A DNA stretch of 64,000 nt from Platycnemis pennipes (lineage: Eukaryota > Arthropoda > Insecta > Odonata > Platycnemididae), in assembly GCA_933228895.1 (NCBI GenBank), contig OW121850.1:29583773-29647772 (forward strand), given 5' to 3'. The translations under genes and the position numbers were made by a program. The notes below the pieces were generated by a model. That model ran no database searches. It was not told the origin of the DNA and saw nothing but the letters and a program-made list of their open reading frames with translations. Shown here piece after piece: positions 23,640 through 35,419 of this stretch; the first letter of the stretch is position 1, and every line of letters starts with the position of its first letter.

Positions 23640-24560
23640 TCGTGTCGCTAGAAAGTTTCCGAGACGAAACACGGGATATTTCCCCGCATTGAGGGGCTAT
23701 TTCCTTGAGTCCATGAGCCGGGAGAACTGTCCCTTGGAATGGGAAACGCTCGTTTGGGCCGGAGCCAGACCAGCGGTCGGTCGGCGCAAACAGTCGATCC
23801 CCGCCTCATCGGGAATGGGATAAGAGCGGCCGCCGTCTTATTGGCGTGCGGTAGAGGCCCCGCGGAAGCGCCGACTCCCCCGCCCACCCTCCAGCACATA
23901 CTCACCTCCCCGACCTATGGAGCCTCCAAAACCTCTTCCACGACTGGACCGTAAATCTCCCCCTCCCACCCCACCTCTAGACTCGGGGATGGGGAGGCAG
24001 ATGAGGCTTAAGAGCGGCTGAGTTGTGGGAGGATCGGAGAATTTCAGTAGAGATACTACACTCTCCCTTCCAGGTCCTTCCCATATTCCTCCCCCCCTCC
24101 CCTTCACCTCACCTCCTACCCCTCCCCTTTCCACCCCCCCACCTCCCCGCCTTCCGGTCCTCGTGCTGTTAAACTACCCTCAAGGCCAGAGCGTGGACCG
24201 AGCAGCGCCCGCAGGACCACCTTACGCCCGTGCCCCTGCCTCGTCTGCGGGAGATACTCCGGCAGCCTCCGCCCCCGCACCTCCCCCCGGAGTTGCTCAC
24301 GGGAGATCGGCGGTGAACGAAGCCGCATTGTGCGGTGCTCAAATTGAGCGACGGCACGACCTCCGTTTTCACGCGGTCAAAGAAATACCGCGATCCCCAT
24401 TGGGCGGGTAGGATGGGCGGAGTTCATTAGCTGCTCCGTGGAAGGAAGGAGGGAAGGAAAGAGGCTGTGCATTCAAGAGATTCCAACTGCACGGGAGGGA
24501 GTTCCGCTCGAAATTACTGAAATGCCGATCCCAGAATTGCCGAGAAAGGATCTCACAGTT
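23640..24560. other. GC-rich CpG island-like segment
   Basis: About 0.9 kb of GC-rich DNA with frequent CG (GAGCGGCCGCCG at 23823) and a nearly pure pyrimidine tract at 24060-24160. Frames of up to 128 codons in this block overlap on both strands and encode proline- or glycine-rich low-complexity sequence. No protein family was recognised. Candidate regulatory island or gene 5' end by composition. Confidence 0.45.
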
Positions 24561-27414
24561 ACTCAAAGGTAATTTCGCGTAATCTACGTCCAAAGCAATT
24601 TAAAAAATCTAAGGTCCCTAGCAGAGGGTGGTAGGTCACCAGGCTTTTGAAATGGATTGGATGAAACAAGAGTTTATAAGGAGATGTGATTCGGTTTCAA
24701 AGTTTTTCATCCTATGGCAATAAATGGTGTGTGGAAAAGCGATTCCTTTAATCTACAAATGATATTCTTCCCCTCTCATGCAACTTTCCCGTGCCTCGAA
24801 TACTTCAGGATGGAGGCGTTCCCATCGCCTAACCAGAGGGGATTACAAGGAAAATGTGATTCGGATTCATAGTTTAACGACCGATTAACGTGATTCATAT
24901 CCCGATTGCACTTTGACGGTAACTTTTCTCTCAAAGACTTGGATGGTGCAAAATTTCATAATCTGGGAAGAGGCAGAAATAGGACTGCGAGGACTTTTTT
25001 GTCGACTCCGTATGCCACCAAGCTTGACCAGGAGGTTGTTCTCGCTGGTGAGTGGTACTAAACCAAATGGCGTGTGGAATTCGTACATTAAGGAAGAGGG
25101 GCGGTTCTTTTACAAATACCACCTAAGGTTTTTCAAACAAATCGGGTACCCCGAAAATCACACCGCTAGTGAGTAGGGTTCAATTCCTAACATGAACGGC
25201 AAATGACTCCCTATCTTTTTTTTTTGCAGAAAGTCATTCCAGCCTTCGATGACTGATTTAACTAGACAAATTTATTGTAATCATTCAAAACCATTGCATA
25301 CATGTCCGAGGTGAAGAGAATAACCAAATATTTTATTCCTCATTCACAATACACACATTCACAAACGCGTCGAACTGCGCGGCTGAAGACGTAAGAGCTC
25401 ATCAACATAGTTTTGCTACCGTTCCAAAGGGGTTACTCTGATGCAGGTGTATGAAATATTGAAATACTATAAACAAGATAAATTGCAGGGGATAGCTAAA
25501 ATTGGCATTTATTAACTGAACTGCTGCAACTTATGCATAAAAAATTAGATTATCTTGCGACGAACATGGAATGATTATTCTATCAGTTAGTAGCCATCAA
25601 CTGTAAATGGGTCGATGGTCTCTCATCAAACTTCCCAATTTGAACAATAATCTATTCACACACATCCTACATTGGTTGTTTTTATTATTAATTGTAAGTT
25701 CTTCCTATGTCATTCTCCCTAATCTATCTACAACGCTTTTTCATTGGACTTTAATGTCTTGAGACGAGCCCGATAAGGTTTTACATAGTCCGTTTCTAAT
25801 TTTTGATAGAGTTCTCTTTACAATACTTTATAACCGTTATATTCATAGCAATACACTGTATTAAATGAGAGAGTATTAAATTCACTCCTTCACGAATTGA
25901 CATATGTGAATATTCGCGGAGAGCAGAGAAATTACCTTTCAAAGGTCACGATGGTTTTATGAAGATCCTATTTACCCATTCCATCGTACTTACTTTCAAA
26001 TTCTGCCCTAAATCCATCAAAATCTGTTTGTCTTCCCTAGCCTAGAGCGCGCCAATCCCATATTAACAATTTACTATGACGATAATATTGGAGCCACATG
26101 AAGCGAAAGAAAATACAGATTGCTCGTCAAAGGATCCATTCCATGAAGTGGGTGGGAAATCTGAAGAATGCGAAAGTAAACAAAAACGATGGTAAAAGGA
26201 TCGGACGTGGGTGGCAAAAAAAAGACATAATTAGCCGGTCAGTTAGCCAATGCTTCTGTTGAAAATATGGCGTATTTGGTAAGCAATTTGTGAGTAGTTG
26301 TGAAATTTATGCAAGGAAAAGTAAAAGTGTATTCACTTTCAGGGTGCTAATAGGAATGTCGCCAATTTCCCCAGCGACGGAAACTCCGACTTGAGCGAGA
26401 AGTGCTGAAATGCATTTGCAGTGCGATCACCGAAAATTACTCAAATTCTCGTCCAAATTCTCATCCAAAATAATAATGTGTTCCCCTAATTTGCATCATC
26501 TCATCACTTGGCATGTGTCGTAGATTTTTTACATCAATGGCAATATTTGTCATAGATTTTTTACATCACTAAATGATGCTTTTTAAGGTGTCTTTCTTTT
26601 CATTTTTTACGAGAATTATGGTGACTCTGCGCTTATGCGTTACGAGGTGTCATTAAATATTTATAAACGTCCGGAATGAGTTGTTGCGGAGTTAGATTTT
26701 CTCATTCTAAGGAAGTAAAGGAATTTGTTCAACGCTTCTCTGTGTACGCCATTCACAGCCTCACTTTTTTTTATACTTCTGATTCCCTATGCATAACCAG
26801 ACTTTAAGTCGGCCGATCTGTAGCTTTGGAACCAAGTCTTTCCTCTTCATCGAAGACGTTTCAGAAGATATGAATAGTTTTTAGTCAAAACTACGGCCAA
26901 ATGATCCTAGTATTGAATACCTACAGTGCTTACAAAATATCGCTCCAAGAAATCACAATTTTACTCTTTACTCTGAAAACGACACCAACAAGAGATTTAT
27001 TCATGTTAAGTGTATAGTGTAGCATTAAAAAATCATAATTATATTGATTGCACGGAAAAAAAGGATTAAGGTTTACGGAAAATGCTAATAATCAGGCAAA
27101 AATTACTGATAACGCAATTCTCTCAGATTCCCATAGAAGAATATCCTCAGATTTATAAAAACACACACTTGGGAGCTGATTTTTCGGTTCTCCTTAACAT
27201 TGACAAGTAATCATATGGTTATAATTTTTGTGCGTACATCAGTTGCTGAATGAATTAAGTGGCATTTCTAATTTATGCCTCTACAACAATTCGTAAGGAT
27301 GAGGGCTCCTGAATGCATTGCGAATATTTCATTGAGTAATCGAGCGTTAATAAACGTACTTTAATTTAAAGGTTTGCAAAACATTCTTGAGAAAAAATTT
27401 TAGCAATTTTTTAA
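24561..27414. other. No gene recognised; long A+T-rich stretch
   Basis: It includes two diverged direct repeats around ATGTGATTCGG (24681 and 24850) and a short one around GTAGATTTTTTACATCA (26519, with a one-base variant at 26554). No coding similarity or RNA gene was recognised in nearly 2.9 kb. Confidence 0.5.
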
Positions 27415-27510
27415 GAGAGGCTAAATCATGTATTCGGAAGACTCATAGTGTCCGTGCTCGAGTCCCGGTCAAAATGGATGATATTTTGTCTCTATAAATC
27501 ACCCTAGCAT
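27415..27510 (+). mobile_element. SINE family C head fragment (possible)
   Basis: A B-box-like GTGCTCGAGTCCCGGTC is followed by AAAATGGATGATATTTTGTC, which corresponds to the family C post-head block. The A box is poor. A short, diverged copy. Confidence 0.4.
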
Positions 27511-27853
27511 GCATAATGAATTAAAAGGGTTATGCGTAAGCTAAATAAAATTTTTTTTCCGCAAGATAATCTCCGCTCCGTATCATAAGGGTTACTAGCC
27601 CTATTTCTGTGAGAAGCACTACGTTCCAGTGTAATCAGCAGTTTCATTTAACGTCTATCATTAATTATACTATCAAGTACTATAATTACTCTATCATTAA
27701 TTATATCCTTTATAAAACACTAACATTATAATTCGGCTGTTCTACGGAAAATAAACAACATTTCTTGGCCAAGAAATTACAAAATACATGTCACCAATTT
27801 TTGAAAGCGTGGCGATTTGATAATTAATTTGTAATTGAAAACGATCCAACCTT

Positions 27854-28298
27854 GTATGCTTGTTTTTTAGGTGTACCCCACGTTCTATACCAGGTGTGAT
27901 ACCTGACGTTTCGTGGCCGTTGCTGGTCAGTTTATCAAAGGGAATGAGGTATCTGTCGAGTTGATGGAGTTTTTATAGGGGTTTCATGGAGGGAAAAGGA
28001 TGGGAAGGGGAGGAGTGGAAGGAGTAGTCGTTGCATTTTTATTTAGGTTCAAAGCAGGTTCCCACGTGTGGCTGACTTGGAGGCTACAGTCCCTATTGTA
28101 ATTTTGCTGGCATTTTCTTATTTCCAAAGCTTCGCGGATCAGCCGGGGCTTGAAGTTTTTCACTTTGGCGATTATCTTTGTTTCTTTGAGGTCAATCGCG
28201 TGTCCCGAGGCTGCATGTTCCTGCCGGCTGGTATAGAACGCGGAGTACACCCGCAAAACAACCATACATCTATAATGACCCGCGAGGGTTTTAACCAA
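27854..28298 (-). mobile_element. Penelope-like retroelement 3' fragment
   Basis: A reverse frame encodes EHAASGHAIDLKETKI, then PRLIREALEIRK, NYNRD and HTWEPALNL (about 28041-28226). This order matches the C-terminus after the GIY-YIG endonuclease of Penelope-like elements, where an EH..GH-ID segment, a R(L/P)-REA(L/I)EI helix, N(Y/F)NRD and a W-PALNL ending recur. The rest of the protein is missing. After the stop, the reverse strand has a CAACGGCCACGAAACGTCAG-type tail, also usual in this group. GATCCAACCTT occurs directly at both borders (27843-27853 and 28299-28309), a likely target duplication. At the truncated end the word TATAGAACGCGGAGTACACC appears inverted relative to the tail copy. 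Confidence 0.8.
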
Positions 28299-28309
28299 GA
28301 TCCAACCTT

Positions 28310-28479
28310 ATTTCCCTCGCAAGCAGCCTAAGGTCACATATTCAGACATATTAAATAAAAATATGTGAAAAAATGAGACGAATACAAATATATATGTGGA
28401 GGTCATGATGGAGTACAAAATCACAAAGAGCTGCGACGAACTCATCGCGCAACATCCAGTCCCTGGAAACTGCCGGTAC
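28310..28479. other. No gene recognised
   Basis: Short A+T-rich spacer before the GC-rich segment. Confidence 0.45.
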
Positions 28480-28850
28480 TCTGCACGAGGTAGCAGGCCA
28501 TATCCCCGTCGCAAAATGTCCCCTACATTTTCTTTTTGGCACCCTTGTGGAAGCATCTGTCCTTTGGCCAGGGATGCGGATGTCGCGATGCCCTCGTTAC
28601 ATGTGACGACGGTGGCGTCGGACGCAACAAAAGCGATATCCACCCCCGCACGTTGCCTCGGGCTCCGAGTCACCCGCGACGATTGTCCCCGGGCTGCGTC
28701 GCAGCGGTGAAGGGGATGCGTGGACGGTGTCCCCGGGAACGAGGGTCGCGGACAATATGCCCCGCGCTCGTCAGAGCGAGTTTTGGTCCACGAAAAGCAC
28801 CTTATCTCAACAGCGATGGAGCCGATTGTTTTGTGGCTACTATGACAGGC
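28480..28850. other. GC-rich CpG island-like segment
   Basis: CpG-dense text such as GACGACGGTGGCGTCGGACG near 28604. Frames of 104-135 codons overlap and are unrecognised. The segment ends where a SINE fragment begins. Confidence 0.45.
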
Positions 28851-28960
28851 GAGAGGCAGCTGAGGTCATCCGCGCCATTGAAGATAGGCGGAGGTTTGAG
28901 GTGCAGGCAGAGTATTTGGGAGTGGGGGAAAAGTAGTGAGTAACCCGGCGACAAATTAGT
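28851..28960 (-). mobile_element. SINE family A fragment, reverse
   Basis: GAGGCAGCTGAGGTCATCCG and GCGCCATTGAAGATAGG match the reversed 3' end of family A (compare 9305-9345), and GAGTAACCCGGCG matches its GAGAAACCCGGCGTCGG block. Only the tail third is present. Confidence 0.7.
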
Positions 28961-28973
28961 CTACTTGTAAAAT

Positions 28974-29002
28974 AAAGGCGCTGAATTTTACTCAGCGCCT
29001 TT
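28974..29002. repeat. Perfect short hairpin (11-bp stem)
   Basis: AAAGGCGCTGA pairs perfectly with TCAGCGCCTTT across a 7-base loop. It is GC-rich in an A+T-rich setting and lies just left of the mariner element. In a bacterial genome it would look like a terminator; here it has no evident role. Confidence 0.7.
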
Positions 29003-29060
29003 AATGTTCTTTTTAATTCACAAAAGTGCCGGTATTTCATTCCAGAAGGTAATGATTATA

Positions 29061-30319
29061 CGAGGGCAGTTTGATAAGTCAGTGACTTTTTGAATTTCCC
29101 GAGCAGTAGCTTTAAATCCAACACTGCTCCCGTCAAGTGCCATCTATTAATAGACTATTGTAAAATTTTGAGCAAGCTGCGACATTTAGTTTGTGTTTGA
29201 TAGCCATTGAAAGCAGACAACCTCGTGAATTTTAACCTAAACGGAAAAAAGTGAATTTCGTGTGCTGATTAAGTATTATGTTTGCGTAGAAAAACATCAC
29301 CGAAACCAAGGATAGTCTTGATAAATACTATGGAGACTCTGCACCATAAAATTTAATGGAAAAGAACTTGTTTACTGAGTTCCGTTGAGGTCGTACCAGC
29401 ACAAGTGACGCCGAACGTTCAGGTCGCCCAAAAGAGGTCGTCACGCCAGAAATCGTCAATAAAATCTACGGAATGATATTGGACGATCGGAGAATGAAAG
29501 TGCGTAAGGTATCTGAGGCTTTATGCATCTCAACTGAACGGGTATATCACATTTTACATTAATATTTGGACATGAAGAAGCTACCCGCACGATGAGTGCC
29601 GCGACTGCTCACACTCGACCATAAGCGCAACCATGTGGCCACTTCAAAGGAGTGTTTGGCAATGTTCTGCCGCAATCAGAAAGAGTTTTTGCGCCGTTTC
29701 GCTACCGTAGACGAAACATGGATCCATTACACCACACCAGAGAATAAGAAACGATCAAAACAGTGGTTTTCTTCGGGTTAACGTGCACCAAAGAAGGGCA
29801 AGGTGGGTCGGTCGGCCAACAAGGTCATGACCACAATTTTTTGGGATGCACGCGGTATCATTCACATTGATTAGCTTTAAAAGGGTAAAACGATCACCGG
29901 CGAATATTATTCAGAGCTTTGGACAGATTCGACATTGATTTGAATCAGAAACGACCGCATTTTGCAAATAAAAAAGTGCTGTTCCATCAAGACAATGCAC
30001 GGGTGCACACGTGTGTAGTCACCATGGCAGAAATCCATAAATTGTGCTACGAACTGCTACCCCATCCAGCATATTCTCCAGATTTTTTCCCCGGTGACTA
30101 TTTACTGTTTCAAATCCTGAAGAAATGGCTGGGCGGTAAGAGATTTGGGTCGAATGAAGGGGTAATCACTGAAAAAATCATATGGAAGGAATAAAAATGC
30201 GAAAAACGATATACTAAATGTATAGAGCTAAAAGGAGACTATATTGATAAATAAATCACCTTATTTGCCGAAAAAATATATTTTATCCAAAAAGTCACTG
30301 ACTTGTCAAATTACCCTCT
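29061..30319 (+). mobile_element. Mariner-family transposon, 1.26 kb
   Basis: The left end is CGAGGGCAGTTTGATAAGTC and the right end is its inverted counterpart (28 of 32 bases match by eye, including AAGTCAGTGACTTTTTG). TA lies outside both ends (29059-29060 and 30320-30321), the target duplication of Tc1/mariner elements. The length fits mariner, usually about 1.3 kb. It encloses a decayed transposase on the + strand, listed separately. The copy is complete in extent but should not make active enzyme. Confidence 0.93.
29200..30195 (+). pseudogene. Mariner transposase pseudogene
   Basis: Recognisable order: a helix-turn-helix region with GRPKEVVTPEIV and RKVSEALCIS (29430-29540), then RLLTLDHKRNHVATSKEC, FATVDETWIHYTTPE (first catalytic D near 29713), KVLFHQDNARVH (second D near 29993) and LPHPAYSPDFFPGDYLLF (third D near 30098). 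The last two D residues have 34 residues between them, giving the D,D34D pattern of mariner. It then ends with KKWLGGKRFGSNEGVI. Defects: TGA at 29592-29594 where the family has a tryptophan, TAA at 29779, further stops near 29872-29880, and a frame change near 29925. Mutations in several places mean no functional protein. Confidence 0.92.
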
Positions 30320-30321
30320 TA

Positions 30322-30687
30322 CAGTAGAAGTAAAGTAGAAACGACAAGGGGCACCATTGTTTCAAAAAGCACGAGAGTTATCACCAGTCATTTCACGGAC
30401 TACACATCTCTAATAAGAGACCGATCGGACAGACAGCAGTTAGTACCACTAATCAAGCAGGTTTGAATGTTTGAAGGAGGCATCAAAGCGACTTGATAAT
30501 CCAGCGGCCATCTTGGTAAATATGGGCTGGCTAATCGCGACACTCGTACGGAATAAGTTCTTTTTCAAGCGGTAAAAATTAGAGTGATAAGAGGAATAAT
30601 AGAATGCAGTTTAAACAATTTGCCAAATAAACGGAGAAAAGTGCGCAAACACGAAAAAATCACCAAATACGTGGTTACAAAAGGTTA
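30322..30687. other. No gene recognised
   Basis: Short spacer between the mariner element and a family D repeat. Confidence 0.45.
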
Positions 30688-30860
30688 AATCCATCTACAT
30701 CTATCTACATCTACACGATACCCTGCAAGCCACCGCGAGGGTGTGTGGCAGGGGGTGAAGATCACCAAGCATGCACTATTGACATGCAAATTAGCAACTT
30801 TAGGGTCTCATGCAACTAGATTGTTAGTATCCATAGTATTTAAGGGATTAATTCATGCAT
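30688..30860 (+). repeat. Dispersed repeat family D
   Basis: A lead of CATCTACATCTATCTACATC at 30692-30711, then CCCTGCAAGCCACCGCGAGG and GTGTGTGGCAGGGGGTGAAG, and ATCACCAAGCATGCACTATT. The copy at 41.82 kb shares CTGCAAGCCA, GGCGTGTGG and ATCACCAGGCATGAATTATC in the same order. Confidence 0.65.
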
Positions 30861-31079
30861 CATGCACTACAGACTACTCTAAAATAATTCCCCTACCTAT
30901 CCCTTTGCTATGATGCCTATTTTGTTCTCTTTTTCACCCAGTTTTAGCAGTAAAATAAACTCCAAAGGTAATAAAATGCATTTATAGCGTTATGAAGATT
31001 AACTTACACCACTGCGATGAAATTTGGACACTCAAAGGCTAGTACCTCCTCCATCAATATCTCCTCCGGCAGAGAGTAA
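30861..31079. other. No gene recognised
   Basis: A short stretch that may be the diverged end of the family D repeat. Confidence 0.4.
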
Positions 31080-31180
31080 AACCAAGTGAACCTTGTTATT
31101 CCACAATATATACTGGGTATAGCCCGACCGGTTTCAACACTATGTGCCATTTTCAAGGGACAATAAACTCGCGAACCATT
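31080..31180 (-). repeat. Penelope-like tail remnant (possible)
   Basis: The reverse strand contains AAAATGGCACATAGTGTTGA and AACCGGTCGGGCTATACCC. Tails of Penelope-like elements commonly have a 'GATGGCAC...TGAAACCGGTCG'-type segment. No protein-coding part is attached, so the call rests on resemblance of a short non-coding stretch. Confidence 0.4.
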
Positions 31181-31189
31181 GATAATGCC

Positions 31190-32439
31190 CTACAGAAGAG
31201 TCTAACTTCCTGGGTACTAACAAACTGTCGTTCAATTCCTTGATATGTAAGATGATCGAAGAGTGGAATTAACGCAGGAAAAAGCTAACTCGCCACTTTT
31301 GATACGTGCACGCATAAGGATAAGGAAGGAGAGGAAAAAGGAACAGGGGGATAGAAGGAACCAATCATTTCCGAGTAATGCATTTAATTTCGTATCATAT
31401 TAAATGAATATTGCATTGAAGGTTAAATGCATGATTCTAAATTACTATAGCCTGAAATCGATCGACAACGTAGCGGGTTGTCTTCGAAACAAAATTAGGG
31501 AAATGATTAGTTTTACTTTAAATGATAGGTACATTAGTTGTAATTGAAATGATAGATAGTTATGGTTCTCTTTGGATATTTTCCGGCTTACTTCCGGCTT
31601 TGGATATTTTCCGGCTTACTACTGGAGAATCAATTCACGTGACGAAAGGTTTTGAAGGAAGTCAAGTCTTAGATTACATAATGATGGTATCAACCGGATG
31701 GAGTAATTGTTAATTTGAGGAATGGTATTTTAATGGCTGTCAGTGGAAATAGCAAATAATTCTATTTACCGTGAGTATTGCATAGTGGAGAAATGTATCC
31801 GGTCAAGGACTGCGCGTTAAATTACGAGCACAACATCAGAATACGAAACTCCTATCCAAGTTTCTCTGGGGAAAAAATAATGATTTATGAGTTCGATTCA
31901 TCCGCCCTGAATTATGATGTTTCTTCTATCGAGAACAGCGACTCGCGTGGCATTTATTCCGAGGACTTCCGTGATGGAATTTGAATCCCCGACATCGCCA
32001 TATACAAGCGACCAGGAGCCATTTCCAATGCTTTCGAGATATGCAGCAAATGAGCTTTATCTGATTTCCATTGCGGTTTGTCTCTTGGATTTGGGTTCGA
32101 GCGTGACCGTTTTCTGCGGTGATAAACATGACAGAGGTAGTATTAGTACCTCGAGTAAGGCGGCCTGCAAAGGGTATTAAAGTGGTCACGTAAATCTTCG
32201 AAGTGAAGTGACGGTACTCTTTGGACACTTTGAATCAATGCTGTCATAAGGGCATTTTTTTTACACCACCTCTCAGGACATTTGATGAGAAACACCAAAC
32301 TTCATCGATGACGAAATCAGAAAAGTGAAACTGGCCTCCAAGGTATTGATTAATAATAGTTATCCGGGGGAAGTACAGGCAGGAATTATGCAAGGAACCA
32401 AGGCAAATGGCGAAAGGAAACTTAGTGTCGTCACTTGCT
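31190..32439. other. No gene recognised; small tandem duplication
   Basis: A 28-base unit starting TTTGGATATTTTCCGGCTTA is present twice at 31571-31625. Otherwise only unrecognised frames, the longest about 100 codons at 31926-32228. Confidence 0.5.
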
Positions 32440-32622
32440 TACTTTTAACTAAAGGTCCATGATTTAACGCCCTACCAAACGGACTCATTACTGCACTCGT
32501 AGTACTCATAACAAAATATTTGTAGCTGTTGGTATACTTATGAAAAATCTTTCCCTGGATTCGAGCTTGGGTACTCCTAGTGGGAAGCCAGTGTCCTAGC
32601 CACCACACCAACCTGATATCCA
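32440..32622 (-). mobile_element. SINE family A 5' half, reverse, diverged
   Basis: The reversed head CTAGCCACCACACCAACCTG is at 32596-32615 and a damaged B box (GATTCGAGCTTGGGTACTCC) at 32559. The body fades at 32440 with GATTTAACGCCCTACCAAAC, which corresponds to the family's reversed GGCTTAACGTCCCATCCAAC. Confidence 0.7.
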
Positions 32623-33553
32623 GATACTTATTTCATTTGCAAATCTCCTGCCGCATACAAAAATAACCTCTGATTTTCTAATCACTCGAATTCCTGGTAT
32701 TAGCCTTAAAACACGCAACCAGTCCACAAGTGTTAATTTGCTCCTTTATATTGCCTTTTGACAAAAAAAATGGCATCCGACCATTTATTGAAATAATCTC
32801 TTTATTCAAGTCTTCATATTATTCTAATTCTCAATGCTTTTCCAACAAAATGAACATCTGTTTCTCCACATTAAAAAATATTTAGGTTAAATTCCAAATC
32901 ATGAGGAATGAATAGGAAGCTTACATTTTCTCCATGACAAAGTTCTCTTGTCTGTATTTCATTGAAATACAAATTATGCCCTATATTCTACATGGTATTC
33001 CTGAATAAAAATATGTTCACATATCCATCAACATTGTAATCTTCATTGGACATGGATCCTACTAAGATCTTAAGACCGTGGTTCCTACATAGATTTGATA
33101 GAGCACTTCACTCGACTCTTCCATCGGCTAGTATCTTCAAATTTGCATAACTATTTTCACAGTTCTTACAAAGAAGCATTACATTTCTTTATGAGAGTAA
33201 ATATTTACCCAATTCTACATGCAGGATAACTCAAGCAACTTTAGAGTAACTAAGAAATAACAGTTATACTCAAATAGATGTCCTGCCAGTAAGTACATAC
33301 TACCAAAGAACTCCTGCCACTGGAAGGCCAAAAATTATATGTAAGGAACTGATGACAGAGTACATAAGGCTCTGCTGAGCTGCCGAATTCTTGGCAAAGT
33401 GCCTTCCAAATTAAGGAAATTAGAGGAAAAATTGTGATAAATTTACTAAATATTTCCAAATATATCATAAACAATTACTCATGCACCCACCATATTCATG
33501 CACCATCAAGAAGTATTACATGCAGGGGACATTTAAAGCCAGCGGAATTTCAA
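32623..33553. other. No gene recognised; possible reverse-strand 3' end
   Basis: A reverse-strand AATAAAGAG polyadenylation-like signal lies near 32793-32801, and the following several hundred bases are free of identifiable repeats. That is compatible with a 3' untranslated region of a reverse-strand gene, but no coding exon was found. Confidence 0.25.
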
Positions 33554-33748
33554 GTGCTTCAATAACTAAGGTAGTTAATGATGACTACCGTAGTAATGAT
33601 AAAATCCAACCTTCTTTAACTGGAAGTCTAATCCTAAGCAGAGCAGAATTTTGTTTTAGGGTGCTTCAATTACTAAGGTACTAATTATATATAATTACCT
33701 TAATAAAAATAAAATCTAGCATTCTTTAATTGGAGACCTAATCCTACG
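33554..33748 (+). repeat. Diverged 107-bp tandem duplication
   Basis: The unit starts GTGCTTCAATAACTAAGGTA at 33554 and GTGCTTCAATTACTAAGGTA at 33661. Both continue through AAAATC, TTCTTTAA, TGGA and CTAATCCTA in the same order. Identity is about 75-80 percent by eye, with an A+T-rich insert difference in the second unit. Confidence 0.75.
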
Positions 33749-34689
33749 GAAAACCCAGGTTTCATACCCGAGGCAGGATCTGTACCCGTGAGTTTTGGGT
33801 GTTCATACCGGAGCGCTACCGACCTGAATGCAGCAGCCGCCGAGATATAAAAAGTACTGAGCATTAAAAGTCACGGCAATGTTCTTCTTGCATGAGGAAT
33901 GTTGCCTGGTATTCTGATTTCTTCGTTTTATTAGCTATCAGTATGACTTCCAACCCCTGTGATCGCACACTGTGAAACGATAAAACAAAAACATAGTGAT
34001 AAAAACGATACATACATGCCCACTTTTTCGAGTCCATTCCCTTAGATTCTTTTCACGTGAGCGATGATAATCCTTCTGCTTTTCTTTAAGACGAGATGAC
34101 GATGTATTTTCACACGGCTTGCGGCATTGTTATTACGGCCACAGACGGATATTAAGCACGTTGGGTGTACTCCAGAATTACCACCGGATCTATAATGCTT
34201 GGTAGCATACTAAATGTTACTTTATTGAAATTTACTGTGTTCATTGTTATAAATAGATCAAGGGAAAGATCGACTTTGTTTAACGGCATCTTCCTTAGCA
34301 TTGGTGCAAAAAAAACATACTGTTTTTTGGCCGAGAATGGAATTTCACGAAATCGACATTGACCATACGGAGACTGGCATTTATAGGCCAACGCAAGTAA
34401 GAAGCGCCGGGCTAAAACCTTCACGTCGGCAGTTCCAGTTTCTTCGATCGCACCGTACTCCCATTTACCGGCACGCGAAGTCGAGGCAAGTTTCCAATGA
34501 TAGTGATAAGATTACGACGTAATTGACGACGGAGAGTCCCGAATTTCGAATTTACAGCTCAGTTTACGATGTTTCGACCGCAATGGAATTCGACCATCGA
34601 ATGGTATATATTATATCTCACAATAATGAGCTATAAACGAGAAAGCTGCATGGAAGATATGTTTCAAAGTCTCCTCCGTGTATTTTGAA
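33749..34689. other. No gene recognised
   Basis: Short unrecognised frames (60-90 codons at 34152-34522 on both strands). No repeat family recognised. Confidence 0.45.
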
Positions 34690-35170
34690 AGTGAAAAAAT
34701 CTTGAATGAAAAGTAGGAAGCTCTAAATGTTCTGGCAAACATTTTCCGCTAAAGACGTTTTCCCCCAGCCAAAAGTTTTGGAGAAACAATGGGGTCGTTT
34801 ACCATATTTTTTTTTATTGCCGAATATGATAGAGTTTGTAAAGTAAAAAGACCCGTATTTTTCCGTTTTTTGATCCGTCAATTATTTCTCGAGTTATAGG
34901 CGTCGAAAAACTAATGTTTTTAACCCTTTCGGAAAAGTGGGTGTGGTGCAACCTCTGACGTATAACGACTTCGTCCAATCACAATTGAGCCCGCGAAGCA
35001 ACTTCGCCTTATCGCAATGGGGGGGACACAGCTGACTCTGCCAATCGGAGCAGATACGACAGAATCTGTGCGAGCAGACCTTCCGAGAACCCCCATCCAC
35101 TCCCTCCCCTTCCCATACGAACAGTCAAGGACGGGAGGAAAGTGACGTCAATGTTATCACAGCAGCATTT
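34690..35170. promoter_or_regulatory. Promoter-like or repeat-like segment with CCAAT and CRE words
   Basis: Within 200 bases there are CCAATCACAATT (34977), GCCAATCGGAG (35040) and a perfect TGACGTCA palindrome at 35142-35149, next to a CT-rich tract. The upstream part has TTTCTCGAGTTATAGGCGTC, a word I associate loosely with repeats. Either a regulatory segment or the edge of an unrecognised transposon is possible; nothing decides between them. Confidence 0.25.
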
Positions 35171-35419
35171 TCGGTGGGCGTTACCTTTTGCTTATTTTAA
35201 TTTTTGATTTATGAGTGAATGGTTATGGTTAGAAGATTAATTTTTTCACTAAAATTCTTTTTTCGTTTCCATCTAACAATTTCGTGTACAAAATTGCGAT
35301 TTCGGTTCCGAGTAAACGCCCCCATTCGCTTCGCACACGAACTAGGATGGATTTACAAAACTCTTCCGCGAGACATTGTTCCATTTCGGTATAGAGCACC
35401 CTCACGCCCGGGGTTCTAC

